This document shows, one piece after another, positions 1 through 11,614 of a stretch of 64,000 nt of DNA. Position numbers and translations under genes: made by a program. This DNA is from Corinectria fuckeliana (taxonomy: Eukaryota; Ascomycota; Sordariomycetes; Hypocreales; Nectriaceae). The first letter of the stretch is position 1. Each line of letters begins with the position of its first letter. The stretch lies in assembly GCA_019137255.1 (NCBI GenBank), contig WPDH01000111.1:62001-126000 (forward strand), given 5' to 3'. The notes beneath the pieces are model-generated. The model was not told the origin of the DNA. It worked only from the letters and a program-made list of their open reading frames with translations, and did no database searches.

Positions 1-1070
1 TACTTATCATTTCTCAACAGGAATACTAACCCTGTGTTCGACTGAACGCCAAGCCAATAGGATGCAGCACTAAGCATGGCCCAGACTTACCACCGGCAGA
101 CTGGCAGGGAACATGGCACCTAAAGAACCCAATAGCATTCATTGCCTGGCGCTCTTGGCTACGTGGCATCTGACTTGCTTGCTTTGCTTGCTTGCGTAAC
201 ATGCAGTAATCCTCAGCTGTGTGGGTTGTGTGGAATTTCTACTATGTACATAGTAACATCGAGAGTAGGGATGTCCCCCATTCCCCTCACCCCGCAGTTA
301 AACTCGTTTCCATTTTGAGTCCGTACATAGTAGACCCCGGCAGATGACGATCGTCAAAGAGTGCATATTCGTAAAAAGTAACTTCGGCGCTATGTAGTTT
401 CTGCGACACCGATTTATCTTCGGGGCTGGTTTTCGGCATACGACTATGCGAATAAAGGCCGCATCCCTTGGTGCAACGAAACGTATAGTGGGTATGTGTG
501 ACATCGTTGAGCTCGGAAAGAATGGACTGCTTCCGACCCTGGTCGACCACCAACAGATGCTAAGCTCATGGCAATTTCAGAAGCTGACTCGGGCGCAGGT
601 TCTGTCGGGGGCGGCCTTAAGCTAACACAAGAAGCAATTCTTGAGCCATGTGTGAACATGTCCTCCATGAAGCAAGCATGCAACGAGGAGAGGATCCACC
701 TAGCACATGCAGAGAGGAGAAAAAAGGAAACAGACGTGAGCTTGGTAGATGCGCATGAACCCGAACCAGGGAGGACGCGATAATCCTTCTTCCACCGCGC
801 AACCGCTGCGATCAAGCGCCCTTTCCCCTACCCTGCTAGCTGCAGAGGGTAATGCCGGATGGGAAGGGCCGGCGCCGGGCACGGCAAAGCCAAGAAAGGC
901 ACGCAACTAACAAGGGAGGCAATACACTGTTGAGTTTCTACATGGGAATTTAGAACGAAAAAAAAAACGGGGGGGAGAGGGATGAAGAATGCTTCCCGCA
1001 CCGCAACAGATCCTCGGACAATTCTCTTTGTCTACTCATCTCGACTGTGATCTGGTATCTCCTAGCCATC
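1..1070. other. Intergenic region upstream of the first gene
   Basis: No convincing gene is seen here. The reading frames present are short and lack recognisable family signatures. The last 120 bases hold an A-run followed by a G-run (about 958-978) and the motif AGAATGCTTCCC (986-997), one mismatch from a motif found in the aromatic-cluster promoters. This stretch is probably the promoter and 5' UTR of the rhodopsin-type gene starting at 1071. Confidence 0.5.
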
Positions 1071-2541
1071 ATGGCTTCCAACGTTGAAAAGCTGACGACA
1101 ACTACCGTTCCACTGTCTCCCAGGAGAGAGGTTCACCAGACTCTTCAAACCGTCATCATTTTCTGCGTCTTGATTGCTATCTGGTCTACCCTCCGTCTGT
1201 ATGCAAGGAGGATTCGTAATACACCTTTGAACGTTGAGGATACCTTGTTTTATGTCTCTGTGGTACGCTCACGCGCTTCTCCCATTCCAACACCAGAACA
1301 ACCGATTACACGGCTTGACTTTGCTCACAATGCTAAGCAGGCATCCTTCTACGGCATGGTAGTGGCATTCTTCCTATGCAAGTTCTCATCCGACCCCCCA
1401 ATAGTAGCTGCTGGCAGCTGACATACGGCGATAGTGTTGTATCTTGGTGGTGTAGGGTATCACATGCGACAGTTGAGCAAAACGCACGTTGCAAGACTCA
1501 CACAAGTACGTGTCCGGAACTAGCAGCTCAATTCTCTCCAAAGCGATGACTTACTTATACCATCATGCCGATACAGACCATGTTAGCCATTCAAGGCTTG
1601 TACGGACTGTGCATGTGCACGAGCAAATGGAGCATTCTTTGGATGCTAAAGCGTGTATTCCCAGTTCGCATCTTTTGGGTGAGCGACGGTCATGTCATCC
1701 CGCGCGCCGAGTTTCACAAACTAACATGCGAAATGACATTAGATTTTTACCTGGGTCATCATAATAACTCAAGCCGCCTGGATGGTCATGACACTTCTCA
1801 TTGGCTTGTTAATTTGTCGTCCGATTCAGAAGAATTGGGACCCCACGGCTGAAGGAACATGTGGAAATCAAATTGCAGGCTACATGGCGGTCAGCATCGT
1901 CAACGTCATCATAGACATAGCCATGTGCCTACTCCCTCTCCCGATGATTTGGGGCTTGCAGGTGAAGAAGCCGTACAAGATGGCGCTCTTTGGAATATTC
2001 AGTATCGGCATTGTGTAAGTCACACTCTATCTACGTACCCCCGTCCCTGTCCCTTTCTGACTTCCCTAGCTCCGTCATATTCGCTGCCCTCCGCCTCTTC
2101 TCCCTTCGAATTGTCGATTTCAGCGACTTTTCCTATACGGTGCCTGAAGCTATTAAGTGGACCTACGCCGAGGCCGGTGCCGTCATTCTAGTCGCATGCT
2201 CTCCTCTGCTACGCCCTATATTTGACCTGTCTTTCAGGCGGTTTCTCTCCAGCAACAGAAGCACGAACCAACGCGGACAGTCCCATGGCTCTCAGAACTA
2301 CGGCAATGCAGCTGGCGTGGCTCCCAGAACAAAGGCTAAGAAGAGAAGCGGGTTTTTGACCGTAGGCGAGTCAGAAGAAAGCTTGGAACTGGGAGATATG
2401 AGAGGTGAAGGCCGCATCCAGTCGAAGGCAACAGCAGGGGGGGGGACGAGGTCAGACTTGCGGAGTTGGTCTTCAAGCAAAGACCTGAGAATGGGCGTGA
2501 CGGTGGAAAGAGAGATTTCGCAGACCGTCAACCTAGTCTAA
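1071..2541 (+). CDS. Rhodopsin-domain (SAT4/PTH11-like) integral membrane protein
   Basis: A fungal seven-helix membrane protein with the rhodopsin-type domain, located in a membrane; the ligand is unknown. The start MASNVEKL lies in good context (ATCATGG). The first helix is followed by the family-type phrase RLYARRI, then intron 1 (from about 1263 to 1340). Later exons carry GYHMRQLS, the core GTCGNQIAGYMAVSIVNVII and LPLPMIWGLQVKKPYKMAL, which are hallmarks of the family. A clear intron (about 2017-2069, gtaagt to ctag) precedes the exon with SVIFAALRLFSLR. The C-terminal tail is long, polar and Ser/Gly/Arg-rich (about 110 residues), as expected for a cytoplasmic tail. About six exons are needed. 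The borders between 1340 and 1780 could not be fixed with certainty, because one candidate exon carries a stop unless the acceptor lies after it. Confidence 0.8.
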
Positions 2542-2579
2542 CTGGGCAACAGTCTTCAGTCTTCTGCAAGCACGGCAAC

Positions 2580-3251
2580 CTATCGCCTTGCGATTACCCA
2601 GAGAAGCTTCTCTTCCGCGTCACCCTCCACCTTCTCCTGTTCCAGCTTTAACCCAGCGTCAACTAAAGTCTGAGCCGTTCGCTCAAGCCCCAACCCGCTC
2701 CAGAACATCCACCCTTTCTCGTGCAACCACTTCTCATTCACGGCACAATCGGCCTCGTCCACGGAAAAGTTGGCGAGCAAGCATCCGCCCGGCTCGAGCC
2801 ACCCAGCAATTCTGTGCAGCATCGCTGCCTGTTCGTCTTGGGCCAGATGGATGATGCTATATAGCGCGACAACAGCTGTGAGTGACCCATCCGGGAAGGA
2901 CAGCTCAGTCATGTCTTGTGCAAGGAATCGCACGCGGTCGCCGTGCGCGGCGAGATTGGTCCGCGCTAGATCAACCTGCGTGTCGGAGAAGTCGTTGGCC
3001 GTCGCTGTGACGCCAGTCCCGCGTGTAAGTAGGGTATCCAGGAAAGGCTTCCCGGAACCGCAGCCGAGCTCGAGGACCGAAGAAGGCTCGTCCGGAGATG
3101 TCAGCTTGGGTACGCGTGCGCAGAGCTCGTCGAGGTAGGTAAGGCGCAGGCGGTGATGGCATTCAGTCCAGGCGTTATAAATCGGCGCCATGGCATCGTA
3201 GGACGCCTTGACACGGGCTTTGAAATCGCTGGGAGGGGCCTGAGACGCCAT
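2580..3251 (-). CDS. Class I SAM-dependent methyltransferase
   Basis: A single-exon protein of 223 residues with a Rossmann-type methyltransferase fold. The start MASQAPPSDF is chosen because its ATG is the first good one before FKARVKASYDAMAPIYNAW, the usual N-terminal helix of this family. An in-frame upstream start would add 30 residues of low-complexity sequence. Motif I is VLELGCGSGKPF near residue 60. It is followed by the TANDFSDTQVDLAR segment (motif II region), a QDMTELSFPDGSLTAVVALYS stretch (motifs III-IV) and GGCLLANFS (motif post-III). The predicted role is methyl transfer from S-adenosylmethionine to a small molecule; the substrate cannot be read from sequence. It is convergent with the rhodopsin-type gene, with stops 38 bases apart. 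Probably cytosolic, as no signal peptide is seen. Confidence 0.85.
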   Translation of the reverse strand: MASQAPPSDFKARVKASYDAMAPIYNAWTECHHRLRLTYLDELCARVPKLTSPDEPSSVLELGCGSGKPFLDTLLTRGTGVTATANDFSDTQVDLARTNLAAHGDRVRFLAQDMTELSFPDGSLTAVVALYSIIHLAQDEQAAMLHRIAGWLEPGGCLLANFSVDEADCAVNEKWLHEKGWMFWSGLGLERTAQTLVDAGLKLEQEKVEGDAEEKLLWVIARR

Positions 3252-3600
3252 GGCTGTGATACTTGGTCGGTGAAGCTGAGCTCTTGAAATGCTTGTATAT
3301 TTATTAGAAAAGGTAGGTGTGTTGAAAGAATTCGGCTGCACAAGCGGTCTACGAAGCCTCTTTTATTCATGAGAGATATATAGCCATTGAACCCCGCCTC
3401 GCCGAATGAGTCATATCCCGACGCGAGCGCGTCTCGACTGGTTCCTATTGCCCTTACGTACGTCGTACCACCACGAGTCTGCCAGTCTCACCGCAGCTCG
3501 CTATACCACAGCCTGCGTCCAAAAGGATCCTGGGCTGCGCCGGACGAGCAGCATTCACGGAGTAGATGAGCACCAAGTAGCAATCCCGAGATAGGCACTA

Positions 3601-5132
3601 CTAAGCATATAAAAAAAAATTGGGCTCCAAGCCACTCGCTAGATTGAAGAAATCAAGAGCTTTCCTAGCTTGTTTTCTCATCCCCTCGAAGTCTTCAAAC
3701 TCGGGATATAAGCCGTGAACCCCAGCCTCTATCAAGGCTTTCAGTGAGGTGACCCAGGATCGACCTATATGATTTCGATTACAACCTCGAGGTATTCACG
3801 TCCACTGCCGCACCAAGTATTTTCTCCTTCATATAACTGAACAAAAAGATTAACACAACGCCTACTCCATGATAGGACCCGGTGCTCTCAGCAGTAACGA
3901 CGGAGCTGGCACCGCGCAGCCTGCCTTTGACAGCTCGCGAATGTCCGTCTCAGACATCAATATTGTAGACTTTGAGTCGTACGGCAAAAGACCCATGGTC
4001 GTCTAACCACGTGTATGGAATGCTCTATTCGTCTCCCAAAGAATTCCATTCAATGTCGGACCTTTCCAAGCGTGACTCATTGGTTCCAACCGAGCTGAAC
4101 AAACATGATTACCTCTTGTTGCAGTCGACTTCTGATTGTTCGGCGGTCAACAGTTTTGTAGGATGCCTCGGTTCTTCGTTCCTGTGATTTGATGCTTTTC
4201 GAAGCGGAGCAAGATGAGAAAATCTTTGTTCGGAGGCATCATCAGTATTCTTCTTTCTCTCCTCCGTCGGCCTGCGGTGTGGTCCTGACGTGGCTAGTTC
4301 GAATAAATCATGGTGGAAACTGGCATACTACTAGGTCTCCCCGAGGTGTTTGGGACAGTCCGCAGATAGTAGTGGCTCATCTATAAGAGGGCCTGGATGA
4401 CGGCAATATCGTCTGGTTCGTAGTTATAGTTATGAAGGAACTTAGACCACTTGATATCTCACCCGAGCCCTGGTATTAAAACAGCTCCTTGCTTGTTTGC
4501 GGTCGGAAAGCCCAGCTCGTGAATAGTTTGGATGGGAATATACCAGGAATTTAAGTCTCGTAAACAGCATTAAAGGAAGGCGTCGGTTCATCGTACTGGG
4601 AACATTGTGAACACGATGGTATGGATCGGAAGACTGACTCCTTGGCCTTTCTGGAGTGCCTCTCGACTCGTTTGATGATATCGAGCGAGAATGGAAGCTC
4701 TGTCGATGATGGGGAAGAACGGATGGAGAAACGAAAGTAGGTGCAGACGCCTTGGTCCAAGTGCTAGTTGGACGGAAGATATAAAACTCCTTTCTATCTT
4801 AATAAAAGCGAATCCTCGGTGATGGTCCCTATTCCCTGCCTGTGGACTGACGCTGTGGGGTCATGCGCGGGAACCGGGAGGAGCACGCCTTGCTCGCGGT
4901 CCTGCACCTGCAGCCAGGGATTGCTGGAGGGCGTTAAGTTTTCGATGGAAAGAATAGTGAGGGACTTGGTGAAGCATGATATGTTCAGATATCGAGTGAG
5001 CCAAAGGGGGCCTTTCGTTGTGTGGCAAGCCGTGTATAGCTTCGCCCCTTCTGCGGTGGCTTTTCCTTTCGGCCACGGAGCATTCAAACCCGTGGACTCG
5101 ACAATTCGTAAAGGTAGTCCGGTGCCAGACAT
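3601..5132 (-). pseudogene. Decayed gene relic, possibly an ankyrin-type fungal protein
   Basis: No intact gene fits here, yet the minus strand holds protein-like stretches broken by stops and frameshifts. They are, from 5' to 3': an open stretch at 4794-5132 (contains TTKGPLWLTRYLNISCF), a stretch near 4435-4320 (YEPDDIAVIQALL followed by TVPNTSG), and a 3' stretch at about 3770-3601 (SLKALIEAGVHGLYPEFEDF, then RKALDFFNLASGL, ending TAG). Reading through needs several frame changes. The phrases resemble the N-terminal region of large fungal ankyrin-repeat proteins, but that is recollection, not proof. It could also be chance open sequence. Confidence 0.3.
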
Positions 5133-6190
5133 GTCATAGCGGATTTGCGAGCGTGACAGCTAGATCAGGCTTTGGCAGCCTGTCGCTCCTGCAGTCTTTC
5201 CTCGTGACAGCGCGGAGTCAGACTGAGCGGCATCTGTTGATGTGATAAGTGTAATGAATGTGATGAATCCATGATATGCGAGCATTCCTATTAGTTGGTC
5301 AAGGCAAAGAAAGAAAGGGCAACTACCAACTGTTAGATATGACCTTGTCGGTTGCAACGCTGTGTAACTATCGTGTTCTGTAAAGGGAGCTATCTACTGG
5401 ATTAATACAGAGTTCGCCTACACCCTTAAGCATACGAAGTCAGACCCTACCGTTCTTGTTTAGTAAGACGTAGACTAAGTTGAACGAGCCTGCGATTTGG
5501 TGTCCGTTCTGACTTCACCCTCCGCCCCTCTAACAAAATAAACACAATTGCCGGGTAAGACTTTTACCCACCCTCCATCCCTGAACATACCAAACCACAC
5601 GCCTCCAGGTTTTTTCTGATATGCGAGGTCACAATTACACCAATGAATCTCTTGGCCGTAGCCTTGAATTTCTCCCGTTGCGTCTTCTCCGGTAGCCTTA
5701 TCAAAAGCTTCTTGGTTGAATGGGTGGACCTCCTTTAATCTTGTCAGTTGACGTAGACCGGCAGCCCTTTGGCGGGGTAACCTACCATTATGAAGGTCAA
5801 TCTCCGCGACAATGGATGGCCGAATTGGTGGTTGTACAAAGCTTTTAGCGTGCGTGTTGAGGCTTACTTCATATTATGTGAACGTTGGGTTTTTGGACTT
5901 GACATCTGATTCACTCACAATGCGGCATAATAGAATGGCAGTGCGACTCATGTGACCAGCCACGTGACTTGGGCTTGTTCAAGTTAGGCTCTGAGATACC
6001 CTGAAGACCAGTATTAAAGTACGGAGTACATATCGAGGGAAACTTGGATATTGAGGAGAAAGGCAGGGAGGACTTCAACTCTTAGAATGACCGTGCTGTC
6101 AGTTATCATTGCCTCTGCAGTCCCTTTTTCAACTATCTCATCGGTCTTATAGGCTCTCTGCTTTGTGTTGGTCCGCTCCTTTCCAGACAT
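5133..6190. other. Intergenic, nothing recognised
   Basis: Mixed-composition DNA without a supportable gene. Only short frames without signatures are present. It borders the AT-rich retroelement relic on its right. Confidence 0.5.
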
Positions 6191-6204
6191 CAACTTGTTC
6201 GCTT
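6191..6204. repeat. Left 14-base direct repeat flanking the LINE relic
   Basis: CAACTTGTTCGCTT occurs here and again at 7581-7594. The two copies bracket the AT-rich retroelement relic, and the right copy directly follows its A/C-rich 3' tail. This is the arrangement expected for a target site duplication. About 110 bases of normal composition lie between this copy and the start of the AT-rich DNA, so the 5' junction is less certain than the 3' one. Confidence 0.55.
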
Positions 6205-7580
6205 GTAGCCAGAAGGAGACATGCCCTCCGACTTGGCTCTCTATAGCAGCAACACCCGCTAGTTAACAGGATTATTAACCACCGTCCATAAAGAGACCGG
6301 GGCAACCTAACACGACTAATAATCTTAACAAATATAGTAGTATTATTTAAACCTTTCTTTCGCCTTATATTTCACTAGATAATATATAAAGATAGACCCT
6401 TACTTAATTTTAGTAATAAAATAAAAGTAATAGTAGAATTTAATAACTAGATAAGTATAGTAAAAGAATTATATATAGTTATCTATATAAACAAATCTAA
6501 ACTCTTAGAAAAAAGCAACTTATATAATACTTTAAGTATAAGCTATAAATATACTATCTTTAAAAATAACTAGCTAGTATATATAGACTATTACTTACTA
6601 TATAAGATAGAAGTTTTTAATACTAAGATAGAAAGTATAATATAAGAACTAGCTAAAGCCTTTTAACTCTTTCTCTAAGACTCTATCTTAGTATATCTTA
6701 ATAACTTTATTATACTTTATAAACTATAAGAGAACTTATTAGACTTATTATAAGATATCTTTCTTACTTACTATAGAACTATAAAATCTTATAAAACTAA
6801 GATTAAAATATACTAAGCTTTAAAGCACTTAGATATTATAAGTAATAAGACTACTAACTACCTAGTAAAATAAGAAGTATAAGCTAACCTCTTAAAGTAT
6901 TTACTTTTAACTTATAGCTATATTAAAAGGCAGATTAGAATTAAGAATTAAGCTAACTTTAATAACTAGTAGTATAATAAAAGCCTAGTAAGTTATAGCC
7001 TACTAAGACTTAATACCTCTTTTAAACTTATAAAAAAACTAAAGCTTTCTTAAACTAACCTATATTATCTTCTTATAGCCTACTTAGATTATAAAGATTT
7101 TATTAAATACTATAGTAGGTTTAAATACTAAGATATTATAATAATTTATTCTTATAAGAAGAGAAAGTTACTTACTTATATTTTTATATACTAAAAAGCT
7201 AGATAATATTAGCTATAAAATACTCTAAAAAGTAGTATACTAGCTATATTAAGATCTTAATAAATATCTTATATTAAAAGAGCTTAAAATATAAGATTTT
7301 AAAAAAAAATCTATACTTATTACTAGGCTTAGTAGAATATAGTAAGCTTTACCTACTTAACTATATCTAGCTTTAGTTATATCTTATATCTTACTTTACT
7401 TCTCTAATATTTATTATTTAGAAGACCTAAAAACTTAACCTTTTTTCTCTCCTTTTTATCTGTTCTTTTCTTAGTATATAAGTTTAGTAGTAAGTGTATT
7501 TAGATTAGACAGGTAGTTAGGCGCTTTTTGCCCTTTAGAAAGGGACGTACTAGCATTAAACAGAACAACAATAATAACAA
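6205..7580 (+). mobile_element. RIP-degraded, 5'-truncated LINE (Tad-like, RNase H domain and tail)
   Basis: From about 6318 to 7520 the DNA is extremely AT-rich, with TA-rich words and few CG pairs: the RIP pattern. Although every frame is full of stops, one plus-strand frame still reads like the end of a fungal non-LTR retrotransposon. EVFNTKIES (near 6609) matches the RNase H acidic segment, and LKHLDIISNKTTNYLVK (near 6815) matches the usual GHxxIPGNExAD motif. The stretch at 7078-7210 matches the terminal HxxF-(H)-CxCG-RxK-(H)xFxC knuckle, with C and H turned to Y and R or Q codons to stops, as C-to-T and G-to-A changes would do. The 3' end (about 7530-7580) is near-normal in composition and closes with an ACAACAATAATAACAA tail. 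The reverse transcriptase domain is absent, so it is 5'-truncated and dead. Confidence 0.8.
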
Positions 7581-7594
7581 CAACTTGTTCGCTT
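7581..7594. repeat. Right 14-base direct repeat flanking the LINE relic
   Basis: Second copy of CAACTTGTTCGCTT, immediately after the ACAACAATAATAACAA tail of the LINE. It is identical to 6191-6204. Confidence 0.6.
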
Positions 7595-8255
7595 ACTCAA
7601 CTCAACCTAGCTCATCATTCTACTCTCATAGGTCTTTTTACGGACAAGGGTAACCGCACGGCGAGTAAGAGAAAGATGGTTCTGTGCAGGGCCCATTTAT
7701 TCACCGTCGTGCTTGGATCGTGCCTTAGCGTCGCCGGTACTTATACTGCGAATTTACAACTCTTGCACCGTTGGTGCAACTCTTACGTGCTCCTAAGACT
7801 CTTTACTGTTTCTCAAATTTGTGGACATAGCAAAGAAAGACAGAGTAATTTAGCATGGGTCCATAATGTAGATAGAGTAATTGAAATTTAGGTGCAAAAC
7901 CCAGCTTATTACGAAGTGTTTCACTCGGCATTCCAGCATGGAAAGGCCCCTTATGTCTGGGAGCAGCATATATAGTGAGCTGCTCATATGATCGTGGAGA
8001 TGCTGACGTGTAATCCTTGGTCATGGATGCAGTGGTATACATAAATTGAGGGCTACTGACGGTGATTTCAATCGTCTCGCAAACTCCGGGGATCAGGTCA
8101 TGAACACCAATAAGATTGATATAGAGCCTACGAGTGAGTACTTCAGAGGTACCCAAAAAAGCGCTTGACGTGCCCCGTGAGTCGATAATCAAGCGATGAA
8201 AATCATACAATTATCTTGAGCATATGGACTTCAGCTTCTCAACCAATCCCAAGTA
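7595..8255. other. Intergenic, with a short perfect inverted repeat
   Basis: No gene is supported. A 7-base perfect inverted repeat TTGCACC-GTT-GGTGCAA lies at 7763-7779. A 135-residue frame on the minus strand (7803-8210) has no family signature and is not called. Confidence 0.4.
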
Positions 8256-11057
8256 CTATGTGGGAAACCGTTTGAACCACTGCTCAAATTCACTTGCAAA
8301 GAAAGTACCTAGTTCAAGCTCATCTTGGAACCCAGGACCTGAAGAGTCTGGCAATGGCATGTCCATAAAAATATCAGGATGAATATCAACGCCGCTATTC
8401 GAAACACCCACCGACGCATAGTGAGGATCAAGCACCGCCTCGGAGCCACTTGACTCCAGTGTTTGAGGAGAGCCGGAGGTCACTGAGTCACAATTAGTAT
8501 TGACAACAGGCTCACTTCTGCGGGGACGCTCACCCCAATTATCAACAAGCCACGACAAGTGCTTAAGGTAGTCGACACATCGACCCAGAATGGCATTCTG
8601 GGTGCCGAGTTGAATCAGAGCTTCGACTGCTTTCTCCAGGAAGAGCCTTATTCGGTTCATGCGGTCCGCTCCAGTAGGGCTGTTGATATCTTCTATAGGA
8701 ACCAGGAGGCTGCCGAAAATCACGAGTGCGGCGTTGAATGCTGAGATGTCAAATATCAGCATACAAATATCGAATCAAGGTGTCAAGCAGTCCAAGGTAG
8801 AAAGACCTACTGTAATATAGGGTAAACCACCACGCCCCAATCAAGTCTTTTCCGAGGCCTGGCTTAGTAAGGACGGTATGAATGATCTCAATCATGTCCT
8901 CGGCAGCACGCACGCACGTGCGGTTAAAGTTGGTCTGCATTTGGTTCACCGATCGCTGGTTCCGTAGCAATGAACTGTCGCCTGCTGCGAATCCTCGAAG
9001 CGAGCGTGTGAGCATTGGTCTGTGAAGCAGAAGCTGCACACTGAGATATCGCAAGGAGATAATCACTCGAAAACGCTCGAGAGGTCGTTCTTCAAGGTCA
9101 TCTCCCTCGGGAAGGTCAGACGAAGACCGCAAGAACAGTGGTGACGGCAAAGAATTATGCCAGTCACTCAGTTCTTGTTCCATGTTGATTATCTGGGTTA
9201 TCATCATTGTTTCGGATGGCGGCTCGTCGCAACCCAAGTTGTGTCCGTAAAGGGTTGCGATAATCTTCCACATGACTCTGTACAAGAGGCTATTGAGTTT
9301 TAGTAAATATTTAGTAGAGGACTTGGGAAACTATCCTACATTGTGGAATTAAAGAAGGCAATGCTTGTTTCTTCACGGCCCGTCGCTGTGCCACAGGAGG
9401 CCGGTATTGGCCGAGGGAGGTCTAATTTGACATAGTCCTCAGGAATTGCGCCTGGCCGACCGAAAGTCATACTCAAGCTCCTATAGTAAAATTAGAATCC
9501 CGGTTCGGAATTTCGGGACGCAAAGTAAGTCAGATCCAAGGGTATCAAGTGCAACAAGTGTGGGATTAGGGAGGCGTGACAGAACAAGATTGGGGGGATA
9601 ATACCTATCCAGCAACACGCAACCAAACCATGTTCTCTTTCTCATTTCTTGCTCTATCGGGGAAAACTTTCGCATGGCATCTCTCGAGTGGAGTCCAATC
9701 GACAAGGCAGCTTTGACTGCTAGCCCGTGTGTGGTCCAGGTTTGTACGGATTTCTGCGTGCTTTGAAGGTACTGGCTCATGAGCAAAAGGTATTGCACTT
9801 TCCAAACGTCAGCATCAAACTTTGTGAGGACTGTCTCATAGTCCCGGCGAATATGCCTTACCGGTCTCGAGAGTAGTTCCTCGGAGCATCTGCGTCTTGC
9901 AAAGCTCTCGTGCCCGACGGTAGTACACATCTGACTGCTCGGCGCGATACTCGGTGGCATTTTCCGCCCAGCCGGTAGTGCAAACAGCCATGGCAAGAAT
10001 CATGTTCAATAGTCCCAACCACGTGCGGCGAACGTCACCTCGGAAGTGTTCTTGACGCATGCGCTCGTATGTCTCCAAGAAGCCGTCTGGGTGGATAAAT
10101 GGAAACAGCAGACCGGTGTTGGAGAAGTAGGACTGGACCAGCCTCCGTGTTTCATGCTCCGGGGGGAGGACATTTGTTTCCACGAGACTAACGGCCTCTC
10201 CAGAGTGGCCTGTGACGGAAGATGATGATATTGGGCGAGGGCCACTGATCATGCTTGACTGGTACAAGCCGATGTTCGTTGATGCCGGCGAAACGATGTC
10301 AGCTGCCGTTCCCCCTCTCTTTGCCATGGCACGAAAGATTTGGCGCATGAAGGCGATGCTTGACGATGGGCCTTGCTAGGTGATGAGAACGATGATTCAT
10401 CATGTGCAAGTGGAGCTTACCAAAGAAGCCACAGTCTTGGTCATCAACAAAGGAGATGGCCATCCCGTCCGTCATGCTCTGGTCGGTGGGTTGATCTTGA
10501 ATGCCCTCCAGGTTGACCACAACTTTGCTGGGGCCTGCGACGCCCTGGGCCGCAAGTTCCTTCGTCTTGTGCCCATTGTTCCGAGTGCCAGCTTCAACAC
10601 TTGTCAAACGATCACCTTGTTGCTTTACGGTTCCCTCGAGGATTCTAACTTTGTCTTCCAGAGCAGAGAAGAGGCTGGAGGCACGGCGTTTAGTAAGTGA
10701 AGCAGCTGCAATGGACCGCAGATAGTGCACCTACTCTCTCGGCACCAGCAGATTGGCGGACGCATCAGGTAATTCGTATATGCATTCAAAGCCCAGCCGT
10801 TCGCAAGGCTCGCATCTAGGGCGCGTTCCATTGCACTACTGGGGGAAACTCAGCCGAGCTCAGCACAGTCAATCACAAAACAGCTGACGGGTCCATGGAT
10901 GGGGGGGTCTCACCCGGGATTTCCGTATGCGGCATGCAGAACAAGCCAAGCCAACCCGGCGGCGTTTGGGGGGTGGACCTGGATCTTGATCATCGACACT
11001 CCCGGCGATGGAGGTCCGGTTGGTGCCAGCGACCGAGCCTTCATCGTCGTGACCCAT
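8256..11057 (-). CDS. Zn2Cys6 transcription factor, likely regulator of the aromatic cluster
   Basis: A nuclear fungal-specific regulator. Eight exons in consistent phase (11057-10914, 10835-10735, 10674-10421, 10371-9862, 9830-9605, 9480-9340, 9289-8811, 8740-8256) give 779 residues. The DNA-binding cluster is split by intron 1: CSACRIRKSR, then CNGTRPRCEPCERLGFEC, an exact CX2CX6CX6CX2CX6C. A short coiled-coil linker follows (LFSALEDKVRILEG). The middle-homology domain (fungal_trans type) is recognised by FGGPSSSIAFMRQ, FIHPDGFLETYE and RSLSMTFGRPGAIPEDY. The gene is divergent from the fumarylacetoacetase-family gene, with 557 bases between the starts. It is the only regulator inside the cluster, so control of the neighbouring catabolic genes is the natural inference. 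The inducer is unknown. Confidence 0.85.
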
Positions 11058-11350
11058 GTTGATTAGCAGGGAGTAAAAGCGGGTTGGCGATAATTGGCGT
11101 GAATCTGGCCCGGAAGTCTCCGAGGGGAAGAAATGGTCTGAGGAGGATCCGGGGCAACATTGGGATGGAAGCCGACTCTTATACCGCAGATGAGGGGTGT
11201 ACTCGTCAGAGACCCCACATACTAGTCCACTCCGAGCCCCGACTGCTACAAATAGACTGGTGTTACGAATGCGTGCATGGTTCAGATGTATGTATGTTTC
11301 AATGACTAAGGGCAATCTAGGTTCAACTGCCGAGCATGGATACAAGGACA

Positions 11351-11395
11351 GCCGAGCCGGAGGAGCCGGGTGAGCCGGGTGAGCCGGGGAGCCGG
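11351..11395. repeat. Short GAGCCGG tandem repeats in a divergent promoter
   Basis: Five or so units of GAGCCGG(G/A)(T/G) lie in a row in the shared promoter of the regulator and the hydrolase gene. Each unit contains a CCGG/CGG core of the kind bound by Zn2Cys6 proteins. Slippage alone could also explain them. Confidence 0.55.
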
Positions 11396-11396
11396 A

Positions 11397-11408
11397 GGGA
11401 TGCTTCCC
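11397..11408. promoter_or_regulatory. Candidate cluster motif GG(G/A)ATGC(T/C)(T/C)CCC, copy 1
   Basis: GGGATGCTTCCC, about 210 bases upstream of the hydrolase start. It fits the same pattern as 11462-11473 and 15063-15074. A role as a regulator site is inferred from recurrence only. Confidence 0.35.
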
Positions 11409-11461
11409 TATTGCGCTTTCCCCAATCCGAGAAAGGAGACCCCGGCTCGCGGGGGAGAAGC

Positions 11462-11473
11462 GGGATGCCTCCC
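11462..11473. promoter_or_regulatory. Candidate cluster motif, copy 2
   Basis: GGGATGCCTCCC, flanked by CGG on the right (CGGGATGCCTCCCCGG). It lies about 142 bases before the hydrolase start, in the divergent promoter shared with the Zn2Cys6 gene. Confidence 0.35.
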
Positions 11474-11614
11474 CGGAGGAGTCCACATCGGCGATTAGTT
11501 TGCATGTGATAAAATACAGCAGCAGTACTCCCGGCTTGTGCCTGGGCTATTCTAGGGAACAACACCAAAGTCAATTTACAGAAACTCACAACCCTACTTA
11601 CATCAGCCGGCAAT

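Noticed and set aside
6318..7520. AT-rich block as a centromere, origin or mitochondrial insertion
   Set aside because: The readable RNase H and terminal knuckle frame, 3' tail and direct repeats explain it as a RIP-mutated LINE.
7763..7779. Inverted repeat TTGCACC-GTT-GGTGCAA as an RNA gene or terminator
   Set aside because: Only seven base pairs, no tract or gene end beside it; chance palindrome is likely.
7803..8210. 135-residue minus-strand frame downstream of the Zn2Cys6 gene
   Set aside because: No motif, no promoter signals. Length can arise by chance in this composition.
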